Positions 7,373 to 13,716 of a stretch of 13,716 nt of DNA are shown in pieces. The position numbers and the translations under genes were made by a program. The notes beneath the pieces are model-generated. The model saw only the letters and a program-made list of their open reading frames with translations. It did no database searches and was not told where the DNA came from. Each line of letters opens with the position of its first letter. Within the stretch, counting starts at the first letter, position 1. The DNA is from Rhodocyclaceae bacterium (GTDB lineage Bacteria > Pseudomonadota > Gammaproteobacteria > Burkholderiales > Rhodocyclaceae): NCBI GenBank assembly GCA_017444505.1, contig JAFSWK010000148.1:1-13716 (forward strand). Reading direction: 5' to 3'.

Positions 7373-8456
7373 ACCGCAGTTTCAAGGTCGACAGACCAAT
7401 CAAGACCAAAATCAGCGTGATAATCCAGAAACGCACGACCACTTGCGTTTCTTTCCAGCCGCCCAATTCAAAATGATGGTGCAGCGGTGCCATGCGGAAA
7501 ATCCGCTTGCCACCGCTGATTTTGAACCAGCCGACCTGCAACATCACCGAGACGGCTTCGGCAACGAACAGCCCGCCCATGACGAAGAGCACGATTTCCT
7601 GACGCACGATGACCGCCACCGTGCCCAGCGCCGCGCCCAGCGCCAGCGCGCCCACGTCGCCCATGAAAACCTGCGCCGGATGGGCGTTGAACCACAAAAA
7701 CCCCAGCCCCGCGCCACAGATGGCACAGCAAAACACGGCCAGCTCGCCCACCCCGTCGATGTAGGGAAAACCCAGATAACGGGCAAATTCCACGTGCCCG
7801 GTGACGTAGGCAAAAATCGCCAGGGCACCTGCCACCATCACGGTGGGCATGGTCGCCAGCCCGTCCAGGCCGTCGGTGAGGTTCACCGAATGGCTGGTGC
7901 CGTTAATCACCAGATAGGAAAGAATCACAAAGCCGGTCATCCCCAGCGGATAGGCCACGCTTTTGAAAAAGGGCACAATCAGTTCGGTTTGCGCCGCGCT
8001 GCCGCTGGCACCCAGGTAGATGGCGGCGACCAGCGCGATGAGCGAGGTCCAGAAATACTTCCAGCGGCTGGCCAGTCCGTTCGGGTCACGATGCACCACC
8101 TTGCGCCAGTCATCCACCCAGCCCACGGCACCAAAACCCAGCGTGACGAACAGCACAATCCACACCAGCCGGTTGGTCAAATCGCCCCACAGCAGCGTGG
8201 TGGCGGCAATGGAGAGCAGCACCAGCACGCCGCCCATGGTGGGCGTGCCGGTTTTGCTCAGATGCGTTTGCGGCCCGTCGTCGCGCACTGCCTGGCCGAT
8301 TTTTTTTGCCGTCAGCCAGCGAATCACCGCCGGACCACAAAACAGCGCAATCAGCAGCGCAGTGAGCATCGCCAGCACGGCACGCAGCGTGATGTAGCCA
8401 AACACGTTGAAGGCGCGAATCTCTCCGGACAGGGCGACCAGCAGCTTATAGAGCAT
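7371..8456 (-). CDS. mraY: Phospho-MurNAc-pentapeptide transferase MraY (lipid I synthase)
   Basis: Polytopic inner-membrane enzyme that transfers phospho-MurNAc-pentapeptide onto undecaprenyl phosphate, making lipid I. Its 361 residues are close to the 360 of E. coli, and catalytic residues fall at the same numbers. GWVDDWRKVVHRDP (112-125) holds D115 and D116; FNAHPAQVFMGDVGALALG (256-274) holds D267; APLHHHFELGGWKETQVV (323-340) holds the triple His at 326-328. GTPTMGGVL (70-78), QTHLSKTG (63-70) and NLTDGLDGL (192-200) are family motifs. About ten hydrophobic segments are visible. One oddity: the sequence just before NLTDG is GTSHSV, with His189 where almost all MraY have Asn (GTxNAV). 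The ATG at 8456 lies 11 bases inside murF, with a weak GGGGAAA site upstream. A run of eight A residues (8300-8307) codes for Ala-Lys-Lys-Ile near residue 50. Confidence 0.97.
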   Translation of the reverse strand: MLYKLLVALSGEIRAFNVFGYITLRAVLAMLTALLIALFCGPAVIRWLTAKKIGQAVRDDGPQTHLSKTGTPTMGGVLVLLSIAATTLLWGDLTNRLVWIVLFVTLGFGAVGWVDDWRKVVHRDPNGLASRWKYFWTSLIALVAAIYLGASGSAAQTELIVPFFKSVAYPLGMTGFVILSYLVINGTSHSVNLTDGLDGLATMPTVMVAGALAIFAYVTGHVEFARYLGFPYIDGVGELAVFCCAICGAGLGFLWFNAHPAQVFMGDVGALALGAALGTVAVIVRQEIVLFVMGGLFVAEAVSVMLQVGWFKISGGKRIFRMAPLHHHFELGGWKETQVVVRFWIITLILVLIGLSTLKLR

Positions 8457-9837
8457 GACACGTTTCCCCGGCCTGCTCGCCCGCCAGCGCCTGCACCACG
8501 CGCTCCATGCGCATGGAACGCGAACCTTTCACCAGCACCGCGCAATCGCCATCAATCACGCGGGCGAGCGCGGCACTCAGCCGTTCATGCGAATCAAAAT
8601 GGCGCGCGCCCTCGCCAAAATTGTGCGCGGCCACTTCGGCCATTGCGCCGACGGTGTAGAGCGCATGTACGCCGTGGCTCTTGGCATAGCCGCCGATTTC
8701 GTCATGCACCTGCGCGGCGGCCTCGCCCACTTCGCGCATGTCGCCCAGCACGAGGATTGTCTTGACCTGCGGCGCTTCGCACAGCACGTCGATGGCCGCG
8801 CGGGTGGAATCGGGGTTGGCGTTGTAGGTGTCATCCCACAAACTGGCACCGCATTGCAGCTCGCGCAGTTGCAGCCGCCCCGGCACACCGCAAAACTTGT
8901 CCAGCGCCGCCACGGCAACTTCCGCACGCACGCCTGCCGCCGTGCAGGCAGCCACCGCCGCCAGCGCGTTGCGCACGTTGTGAATGCCCGGCACCTGCAA
9001 GATTGCCGGCAAGCGCTGTCCGTCCAGATAGAGGTTGAAGGTGGTGCGCTTTTCGCGTTCGACAATTTCGCCCGCGCGCACATCGGCGGTATCCGAAAAG
9101 CCGAAGGTGCGCGGACGATGCCCGGCGGCCATTTTCCACCACAGCGCGGCGTGCGGGTCGTCGGCATTCCAGACGGCGATGCCGTCTTCGGTCAGCCCTT
9201 TGAAAATCCGCCCTTTTTCCTGCGCCACATTGAGCACGCTGCCCATCCCCTGCAAATGCGCGCGCTGCGCATTGTTGACGATGGCGACGGTGGGGCGGGT
9301 CATCGCCGCCAGGTGCGGTATTTCGCCCGGATGGTTCATGCCCATTTCCACCACGGCGGCGCGGTGCGCGGCGTTCAGGCGCAGCAGGGTCAGCGGCAGA
9401 CCGATGTCGTTATTGAGATTGCCACGGGTGAAGAGCACACCGTCTTCTTCGCCGGGGGCAAGCGCTTCGCGCAAAATCGCCGCGCACATTTCTTTCACCG
9501 TCGTCTTGCCGTTGCTGCCCGTCACGCCCACCAGCGGCAGCGAAAAACGCATCCGCCAGTGCGCCGCCAGCGCGCCGAGCGCTGCACGGGTGTCATTGAC
9601 CAGCAGCAGCGGCAAGCCTTCCGGCGCGTCCGCCGGAATGCGCGAGACCATCGCGGCCACCGCCCCGGCACTCTGCGCGGCGGCGAGAAAATTGTGCCCG
9701 TCGAAGTTTTCGCCGCGCAGGGCGACAAACAGCGCCCCCGGCTGCAAGGCGCGTGTATCGGACAACACCCGCGAAAAAAGCGCGTCGCCTTCATGGCGCT
9801 CGCCCAGCAGCGCGGCGGCTTCACTGATGCGCATCAT
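8446..9837 (-). CDS. murF: UDP-MurNAc-tripeptide--D-Ala-D-Ala ligase MurF
   Basis: Last cytoplasmic Mur ligase; attaches the D-Ala-D-Ala made by Ddl to UDP-MurNAc-tripeptide. The 463 residues show the N-terminal substrate domain with FVALRGENFDGHNF (37-50). The central ATPase domain has GVTGSNGKTTVKEM (104-117), FTRGNLNNDIGLPLTLL (136-152) and VEMGMNHPGEI (163-173). The C-terminal domain has WDDTYNANPDSTRAAID (334-350), LGDMREVGE (364-372) and VKGSRSMRME (436-445). The TYNANPxS and KGSRSMxME motifs are typical of MurF. Two ATG codons lie in tandem (9837 and 9834). The first overlaps the murE stop (ATGA) and has AGGAGG 7 bases upstream, so it is preferred, though the second cannot be excluded. 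Its last 11 bases overlap mraY. Confidence 0.98.
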   Translation of the reverse strand: MMRISEAAALLGERHEGDALFSRVLSDTRALQPGALFVALRGENFDGHNFLAAAQSAGAVAAMVSRIPADAPEGLPLLLVNDTRAALGALAAHWRMRFSLPLVGVTGSNGKTTVKEMCAAILREALAPGEEDGVLFTRGNLNNDIGLPLTLLRLNAAHRAAVVEMGMNHPGEIPHLAAMTRPTVAIVNNAQRAHLQGMGSVLNVAQEKGRIFKGLTEDGIAVWNADDPHAALWWKMAAGHRPRTFGFSDTADVRAGEIVEREKRTTFNLYLDGQRLPAILQVPGIHNVRNALAAVAACTAAGVRAEVAVAALDKFCGVPGRLQLRELQCGASLWDDTYNANPDSTRAAIDVLCEAPQVKTILVLGDMREVGEAAAQVHDEIGGYAKSHGVHALYTVGAMAEVAAHNFGEGARHFDSHERLSAALARVIDGDCAVLVKGSRSMRMERVVQALAGEQAGETCHAL

Positions 9838-11354
9838 TTCGCGTCCTCCTCTTGCGAGGCCGCCGCGTGGCGGATGGTGAGCGCCCTGTGCGCCTGCTCG
9901 AAATCGGAAAACGGCAAACGCACGCCGCTGGTTTCCTGATACGGCTCGTGCCCTTTGCCGGCAAGGATGACAACGTCGTTGGCGTTGGCACCGACAATGG
10001 CAGACTGGATGGCCTTGGCGCGGTCTGGCTCGACGCGCGCATCCTGCCCCGCGCCTTCCACGATGTCGGCGATGATGCGCTCGGGCGGTTCAAAACGCGG
10101 GTTGTCGCTGGTCACCCAGACTTCATTGGCTTCGCGCGCGGCAATCTCGCCCATCATCGGGCGTTTGCCCCGGTCGCGGTCGCCGCCGCAGCCAAAGACG
10201 CAAACCAGTTTGCCGTCACGCATTTTCGCCGTAGGCTGCAAGGCGCGCAAGGCGTTTTGCAGCGCATCCGGGGAATGCGCGTAGTCAATCACCACCAGCG
10301 GCTCGCCCACGCCGCCGACCAGTTGCATCCGGCCTTGCGGCGGTTGCAGTTTCGCCAGCACGCCCAGCGCAGCCTCAAACGGTACGCCACGCGCCAGCAA
10401 CGCACCCAGCACCGCCAGCAGGTTGGAAACATTGAACGGGGCAACCATGGAAACACGCACCGTGCCTTGCTGCCCCAGCCAATGCACGTCGAATTTCAGA
10501 CCAGTGGCCAGGCCACGGATATTGGTGGCGTGCAGCATCAGCGCCTCGGGCACATCTGGCGCTTCTTCGGCGCAGCTATAGGCCACCACCTGGCGGCCAA
10601 TGAGCGCCAGACGACGCGCTTCCTGAAGCCCGAAGGGGTCATCAACGTTCATCACCGCCCAGCCGTTTTTCACCGTCGCAAAGAGTTCCGACTTGGCCTG
10701 GGCGTAGGTTTCCATGTCGCCGTGGTAATCGAGATGGTCGCGCGTCAGATTGGTGAAAATCGCCAGGTCAAACTGCACGCCATTGACCCGCCCTTCACTT
10801 TGCCCGATGGAAGAGACTTCCATCGCCACCGCGTGCGCGCCTTCGGCGAGGAACTTTGCCAGACAGCGATGCAGCTCCGGCGCTGCCGGCGTGGTGTTGG
10901 CCGATTCGTTCAGCTTCGCTTCCGGCCAGCCCACGCCCAGCGTGCCGATGACACCGGCGCGGGCATCCAGCGCATTGAGCGCGATGGCCAGCCACTGGCT
11001 GACGGTGGTTTTGCCGTTGGTGCCGGTCACCCCGGCCATCCACAGCCGTTCCGACGGACGGCCATAAATTTCGTGCGCCAGCCAGCCAGCCAGCTCGCGC
11101 AGCCGGGGCACACCAAAGCCGACCACGCCCGAGGGCGGCGTATAGCGAAAGCCGTCGGCATCATCCCACAACAGGGCGCAGGCGCCGCGCTCGGCAGCAC
11201 TGCCCAGAAAACGCCGCCCGTCCGTAACATGGCCGGGCAAGCCCAGAAACAGGTCGCCCGCGATGGTTTGCCGTGAATCGACACTGACGCTGGCCGGGCG
11301 CACCCCTGCCTGCGCGAGTTGGTCCAAAACGGCCTGCGCCGCACTCTGACTCAT
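9834..11354 (-). CDS. murE: UDP-MurNAc-tripeptide synthetase MurE, meso-diaminopimelate type
   Basis: Third Mur ligase, adding the third stem-peptide residue. DNPR (417-420, in VWVTSDNPRFEPPERI) is the signature for meso-diaminopimelate; lysine-type enzymes differ here. The 506 residues also show VDSRQTIAGDLFLGLPG (25-41), the P-loop MAGVTGTNGKTTVSQWL (106-122), NTTPAAPEL (153-161) and AMEVSSIGQSEGRVNG (177-192). NLTRDHLDYHGDMETYAQAK (202-221) ends in the probably carbamylated K221, and GCGGDRDRGKRPMMG (388-402) and LAGKGHEPYQE (464-474) follow. The ATG at 11354 overlaps the ftsI stop (ATGA) and has AGGAGG 6 bases upstream; 53 residues of open frame further up lie inside ftsI and are Arg-rich shadow sequence. 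It ends in an ATGA overlap with murF. Confidence 0.98.
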   Translation of the reverse strand: MSQSAAQAVLDQLAQAGVRPASVSVDSRQTIAGDLFLGLPGHVTDGRRFLGSAAERGACALLWDDADGFRYTPPSGVVGFGVPRLRELAGWLAHEIYGRPSERLWMAGVTGTNGKTTVSQWLAIALNALDARAGVIGTLGVGWPEAKLNESANTTPAAPELHRCLAKFLAEGAHAVAMEVSSIGQSEGRVNGVQFDLAIFTNLTRDHLDYHGDMETYAQAKSELFATVKNGWAVMNVDDPFGLQEARRLALIGRQVVAYSCAEEAPDVPEALMLHATNIRGLATGLKFDVHWLGQQGTVRVSMVAPFNVSNLLAVLGALLARGVPFEAALGVLAKLQPPQGRMQLVGGVGEPLVVIDYAHSPDALQNALRALQPTAKMRDGKLVCVFGCGGDRDRGKRPMMGEIAAREANEVWVTSDNPRFEPPERIIADIVEGAGQDARVEPDRAKAIQSAIVGANANDVVILAGKGHEPYQETSGVRLPFSDFEQAHRALTIRHAAASQEEDAK

Positions 11355-13243
11355 AAACTGCCTCCTGTCGCCGCAGCACCCGTGAGGGCGCGCGAAGGCA
11401 ACACGTTGCGCACGGTTGTTGTAGATTGTACGGACGAGGCCGCGCGCGGCGGCTCCCGTGTGGACTCGGCAAACGCTTGGGGCGGCTCGCCGCTTTCGTC
11501 TTCTTCCATCCACTGCTGCGCCACCTGCAAGGGTTCCACCGGCGCATCCGGCGGCACGCCCAGCACCCGCAGCACGCCTTCGGCAATGTGCGCAAAGACC
11601 GGCGCGGCCACCGCGCCGCCAAAGTGCGCCCCGGCGGAAGGCTCGTCAATCATCACCGCGACGATGATGCGCGGGTCCGATACCGGCGCGATGCCGATGA
11701 AGGAAGAAATGTATTTTTTCACATACTGGCGGCCAGAGAGTTTGTGCGCCGTGCCGCTTTTGCCCGCCACGCGGTAGCCGGAAACGCGCGCAAGCTGCGA
11801 GGATGCGCCCGGCTGCGTGGCCGCTTCCATCATCGCCAGCACTTCCTGCGCCACCTTCGCCGAAAACACGCGCCGCGTGGGTTGCGGGGCACGTTCCAGC
11901 CGCACCAGCGACAGCGGCAGCAAATTGCCATCGTTGGCAAAAATGGTGTAGGCGTGCGCCATTTGCATCAAACTCACCGCCAGACCATAACCATAAGTCA
12001 TCGTCGCCTGCTCAATCGGTCGCCAGGTTTTCGCCGCGCGCAGCCGCCCGTTGGCCTCACCCGGAAAGCCCAGCCCCGGCGTGGTGCCGAACCCGACGCT
12101 GTGAAAGAGGTTCCACAGTTCGTTGGGCGTAAAACGCATACCGATTTTCATCGTCCCGACGTTGGAGGAACGTTCGATGATTTCCGAGACGGTGAGCGCG
12201 GCGTATTTGTGCGAAACGTCCGAAATGCGATGCTTGCCAAAGGTGGCATAGCCGTAATCGACCTGAATCACCGTGTGCGGGCGCACCACGCCGCGTTCCA
12301 GCGCGTAGCCGATGGTAAAGGGCTTCATCGTCGAGCCGGGTTCGTAGGTATCGGTCAGCGCACGGTTGCGCAGTTGCGCGCCCGATAGTTTTTCACGGTT
12401 GTTCGGGTTGTACGAAGGCGCGTTGGCCAACGCCAGCACTTCGCCCGTGCGGGCATCGAGCACCACCACTGAACCGGCCTTCGCCTTGTTGTCCTGAATT
12501 GCCTGTTGCAAGGCGCTGTTGGCGATGTATTGCAGTTTCGAGTCGATGGACAGCGTCACGTCCCGCCCGTTGCGCGGCGGACTGACATCGGCGACATCAT
12601 CAACAATGCGCCCGCGCCGGTCGCGCAGCACACGGCGGCGCCCTTCGTGCCCGGCAAGCTGCCCGTCAAACGCCAGCTCCACCCCTTCCTGGCCGTGGTT
12701 GTCAATGCCGGTGAAGCCCAGTACGTGCGACATCACATGCCCGCCGGGATAAAAACGACGATACTCCGGCAACTGATGAATGCCCGGCAGCTTCATCTGC
12801 GCGATGCGGCTGGCCGCCGCCGGCGCCACCTGCCGTTTCAGATAGACAAAACTGCCGGTGGCCGATTCCAGCTTCTGGCGCACGTCTTTTACGCGCATAC
12901 CAAGCTGCGTGGCCAGCTCGCGCATTTGCGCCTTGGAGAGATTGCGCGCATCCGCCGGCACCGCCCAGACGCCCTTGACCGGCGCGCTGGTGGCCAGCAC
13001 GTCGCCGTTGCGGTCGAGAATCCGCCCGCGCGTGGCGGCGATGGTGACATCGCGCACATAGCGCGCTTCGCCCTGCGCCTGCAAAAAATCGTTGTGCATC
13101 CCTTGCAGATAGCCTGCCCGCCCGACCAGCGCGATGGAGCCGACCATCAACAGAAAAAGCACAAGACGTGCCCGCCACGCCGGCAGCCCGGCATCCAGCA
13201 CCTGACTTTGCCGCATCGAAGGCCACGTCTTCTGCGCTTTCAT
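11351..13243 (-). CDS. ftsI: Septal peptidoglycan D,D-transpeptidase FtsI (PBP3)
   Basis: Class B penicillin-binding protein that cross-links new septal peptidoglycan in the periplasm as partner of FtsW. The 630 residues have a short cytoplasmic tail and one membrane helix at about 25-44 (ARLVLFLLMVGSIALVG). The non-catalytic domain has the conserved ATRGRILDRNGDVLATS (70-86) and FYPGGHVMSHVLGFTG (164-179). The transpeptidase domain has the nucleophile motif YEPGSTMKPF (300-309; Ser304, Lys307), SSN (359-361) and KSGTAHK (495-501). Family members are usually about 560-590 residues; after VPPDAPVE (563-570) there is a further roughly 60-residue tail rich in Pro, Ser, Thr, Glu and Ala with no recognisable fold. 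ATG at 13243 overlaps the ftsL stop (ATGA) with GGAGG 7 bases upstream. It ends in an ATGA overlap with murE. Confidence 0.98.
   Translation of the reverse strand: MKAQKTWPSMRQSQVLDAGLPAWRARLVLFLLMVGSIALVGRAGYLQGMHNDFLQAQGEARYVRDVTIAATRGRILDRNGDVLATSAPVKGVWAVPADARNLSKAQMRELATQLGMRVKDVRQKLESATGSFVYLKRQVAPAAASRIAQMKLPGIHQLPEYRRFYPGGHVMSHVLGFTGIDNHGQEGVELAFDGQLAGHEGRRRVLRDRRGRIVDDVADVSPPRNGRDVTLSIDSKLQYIANSALQQAIQDNKAKAGSVVVLDARTGEVLALANAPSYNPNNREKLSGAQLRNRALTDTYEPGSTMKPFTIGYALERGVVRPHTVIQVDYGYATFGKHRISDVSHKYAALTVSEIIERSSNVGTMKIGMRFTPNELWNLFHSVGFGTTPGLGFPGEANGRLRAAKTWRPIEQATMTYGYGLAVSLMQMAHAYTIFANDGNLLPLSLVRLERAPQPTRRVFSAKVAQEVLAMMEAATQPGASSQLARVSGYRVAGKSGTAHKLSGRQYVKKYISSFIGIAPVSDPRIIVAVMIDEPSAGAHFGGAVAAPVFAHIAEGVLRVLGVPPDAPVEPLQVAQQWMEEDESGEPPQAFAESTREPPRAASSVQSTTTVRNVLPSRALTGAAATGGSL
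11361..11366 (-). promoter_or_regulatory. Ribosome binding site of murE
   Basis: Perfect AGGAGG on the minus strand, 6 bases before the ATG at 11354 and inside the 3' end of ftsI. It rules out the longer open frame that begins at 11513. Confidence 0.8.
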
Positions 13244-13509
13244 CGCACGCCCTCCACCACCATCACCTGCCCCGGCGCGGGGTCCTGCATGGCCAGACGC
13301 TTGCGGGCAAATTGCTCAATGCGCCCGTGGTTGGACCAGGTGCCTTGCTCAATCAGCAACTGTTCCCATTCGGTATCGAGGTCGCTCGTATGCTTTTGCG
13401 CCGCTTCCAGCTCCACGAACAGGCGACGCGCACGCTGCTGCGAAGAGACCAGACTGAGCGCGCAGACGACCAGCACCAGCAACAGCAAGGCGTTGATGCG
13501 CCACATCAT
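13240..13509 (-). CDS. ftsL: Cell division protein FtsL
   Basis: Small bitopic divisome protein that pairs with FtsB through a periplasmic coiled coil and, with FtsQ, activates FtsW/FtsI. The 89 residues open MMWRINALLLLVLVVCALSL, giving one membrane helix (about 5-22). A stretch of SSQQRARRLFVELEAAQKHT (22-41) and DLDTEWEQLLIEQGTWSNHG (43-62) follows, with heptad-like hydrophobic spacing, then IEQFARKRLAMQDP (64-77), the conserved FtsL tail. Length fits the family. The first of two tandem ATGs (13509) overlaps the upstream TGA (ATGA) and has AGGAGG 7 bases upstream, so it is preferred to the second at 13506. A longer in-frame ORF up to 13704 lies in a shadow frame of rsmH. It ends in an ATGA overlap with ftsI. 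Confidence 0.95.
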   Translation of the reverse strand: MMWRINALLLLVLVVCALSLVSSQQRARRLFVELEAAQKHTSDLDTEWEQLLIEQGTWSNHGRIEQFARKRLAMQDPAPGQVMVVEGVR

Positions 13510-13716
13510 GCTGCGGCCTCCTGCGGCAGACGTTCGGCCACGCGCATGACCACGCTGCGCGCGCGCACATTGGCCGCCAGCTCCGGAAGCTCCGCGGTCA
13601 CCTCGTGGCCGTAGGCGCTGCCGTAGACGGGTATGCCCGCCGCCTCCAGCATCGCCCGCCGCTCGCGGGAGCGAAAATAGGGATTGATGATGTCCAGATC
13701 GCAAAGGCCCAGCCGC
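13506..13716 (-). CDS. rsmH: Probable 3' end of rsmH (16S rRNA m4C1402 methyltransferase), possibly chimeric
   Basis: The gene runs off the window, leaving 69 residues. RsmH (MraW) N4-methylates C1402 of 16S rRNA and normally sits just before ftsL. The last part, ELAANVRARSVVMRVAERL (45-63), matches the usual RsmH end (EVAANPRARSAVMRVAERL in relatives), and the TGA overlaps the ftsL ATG. The preceding part does not resemble RsmH. LCDLDIINPYFRSRERRA (4-21) and LEAAGIPVYGSAY (23-35) look like a ParA/MinD/CobQ-type ATPase family in which a DLDIVNPYFRSRE motif is common, as far as I recall. I see no stop or frame break between the two parts, and both are GC-rich. It may be a genuine rsmH with an odd tail, an in-frame fusion, or a chimeric sequence end. 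Confidence 0.6.
   Translation of the reverse strand, partial: RLGLCDLDIINPYFRSRERRAMLEAAGIPVYGSAYGHEVTAELPELAANVRARSVVMRVAERLPQEAAA

Noticed and set aside
6927..8765. Plus-strand open frame of 612 codons opposite murD, mraY and murF
   Set aside because: It spans three well-supported minus-strand genes and its His/Gln/Arg-rich translation resembles no protein I know.
11355..11513. 53-residue N-terminal extension of MurE
   Set aside because: It lies inside ftsI, is unlike MurE, and a perfect AGGAGG precedes the internal ATG at 11354.
1..13716. A novel defence, mobile or regulatory system hidden in the window
   Set aside because: The whole span is filled by known dcw genes with overlaps or a 7-base gap; I saw no repeats, inverted repeats, RNA genes or unexplained coding space.

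Overview
The window is one continuous stretch of a bacterial dcw (division and cell wall) cluster. Every gene is on the minus strand, so the operon reads from high to low coordinates: rsmH (3' end only) - ftsL - ftsI - murE - murF - mraY - murD - ftsW - murG - murC - ddl - ftsQ - ftsA (5' part only). There are no RNA genes, mobile elements, CRISPR arrays or long intergenic gaps. The largest space between genes is 7 bases.

The gene order (murC directly followed by ddl, no murB in between), the high GC content (about 60% by eye) and the protein sequences point to a betaproteobacterium. The 361-residue MraY lacks the roughly 28-residue insertion I remember from Burkholderia and looks closer to Rhodocyclales/Nitrosomonadales-type sequences, but that placement is tentative. 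MurE carries the DNPR signature of meso-diaminopimelate ligases, as expected for a Gram-negative peptidoglycan.

Region by region: 13240-13716 holds the end of rsmH and ftsL; 11351-13243 is the septal transpeptidase ftsI; 5987-11354 holds murE, murF, mraY and murD, which build UDP-MurNAc-pentapeptide and lipid I; 4740-5990 is the septal glycosyltransferase ftsW; 3643-4743 is murG (lipid II synthesis); 2240-3646 is murC, the first Mur ligase; 1332-2243 is ddl (D-Ala-D-Ala); 521-1342 is ftsQ; 6-524 is the start of ftsA. Together they make the lipid II precursor (MurC, D, E, F, Ddl, MraY, MurG) and use it at the septum (FtsW and FtsI with FtsQ and FtsL), with FtsA tethering the FtsZ ring to the membrane.

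The genes are packed to an extreme degree. Nine of twelve junctions are four-base ATGA stop/start overlaps, two are 11-base overlaps, and only mraY/murD has a gap (7 bases). This suggests tightly coupled translation.

I did not find a new biological system. The oddities worth checking lie mostly at the two ends. ftsA has an in-frame TAA at codon 173, exactly where a lysine is expected. The rsmH fragment has a normal-looking C-terminal tail preceded by about 40 residues that resemble a ParA/CobQ-type ATPase rather than RsmH. Both could be artefacts of contig ends. Inside the window, MraY has His in place of a normally invariant Asn just before its NLTDGLDGL motif.
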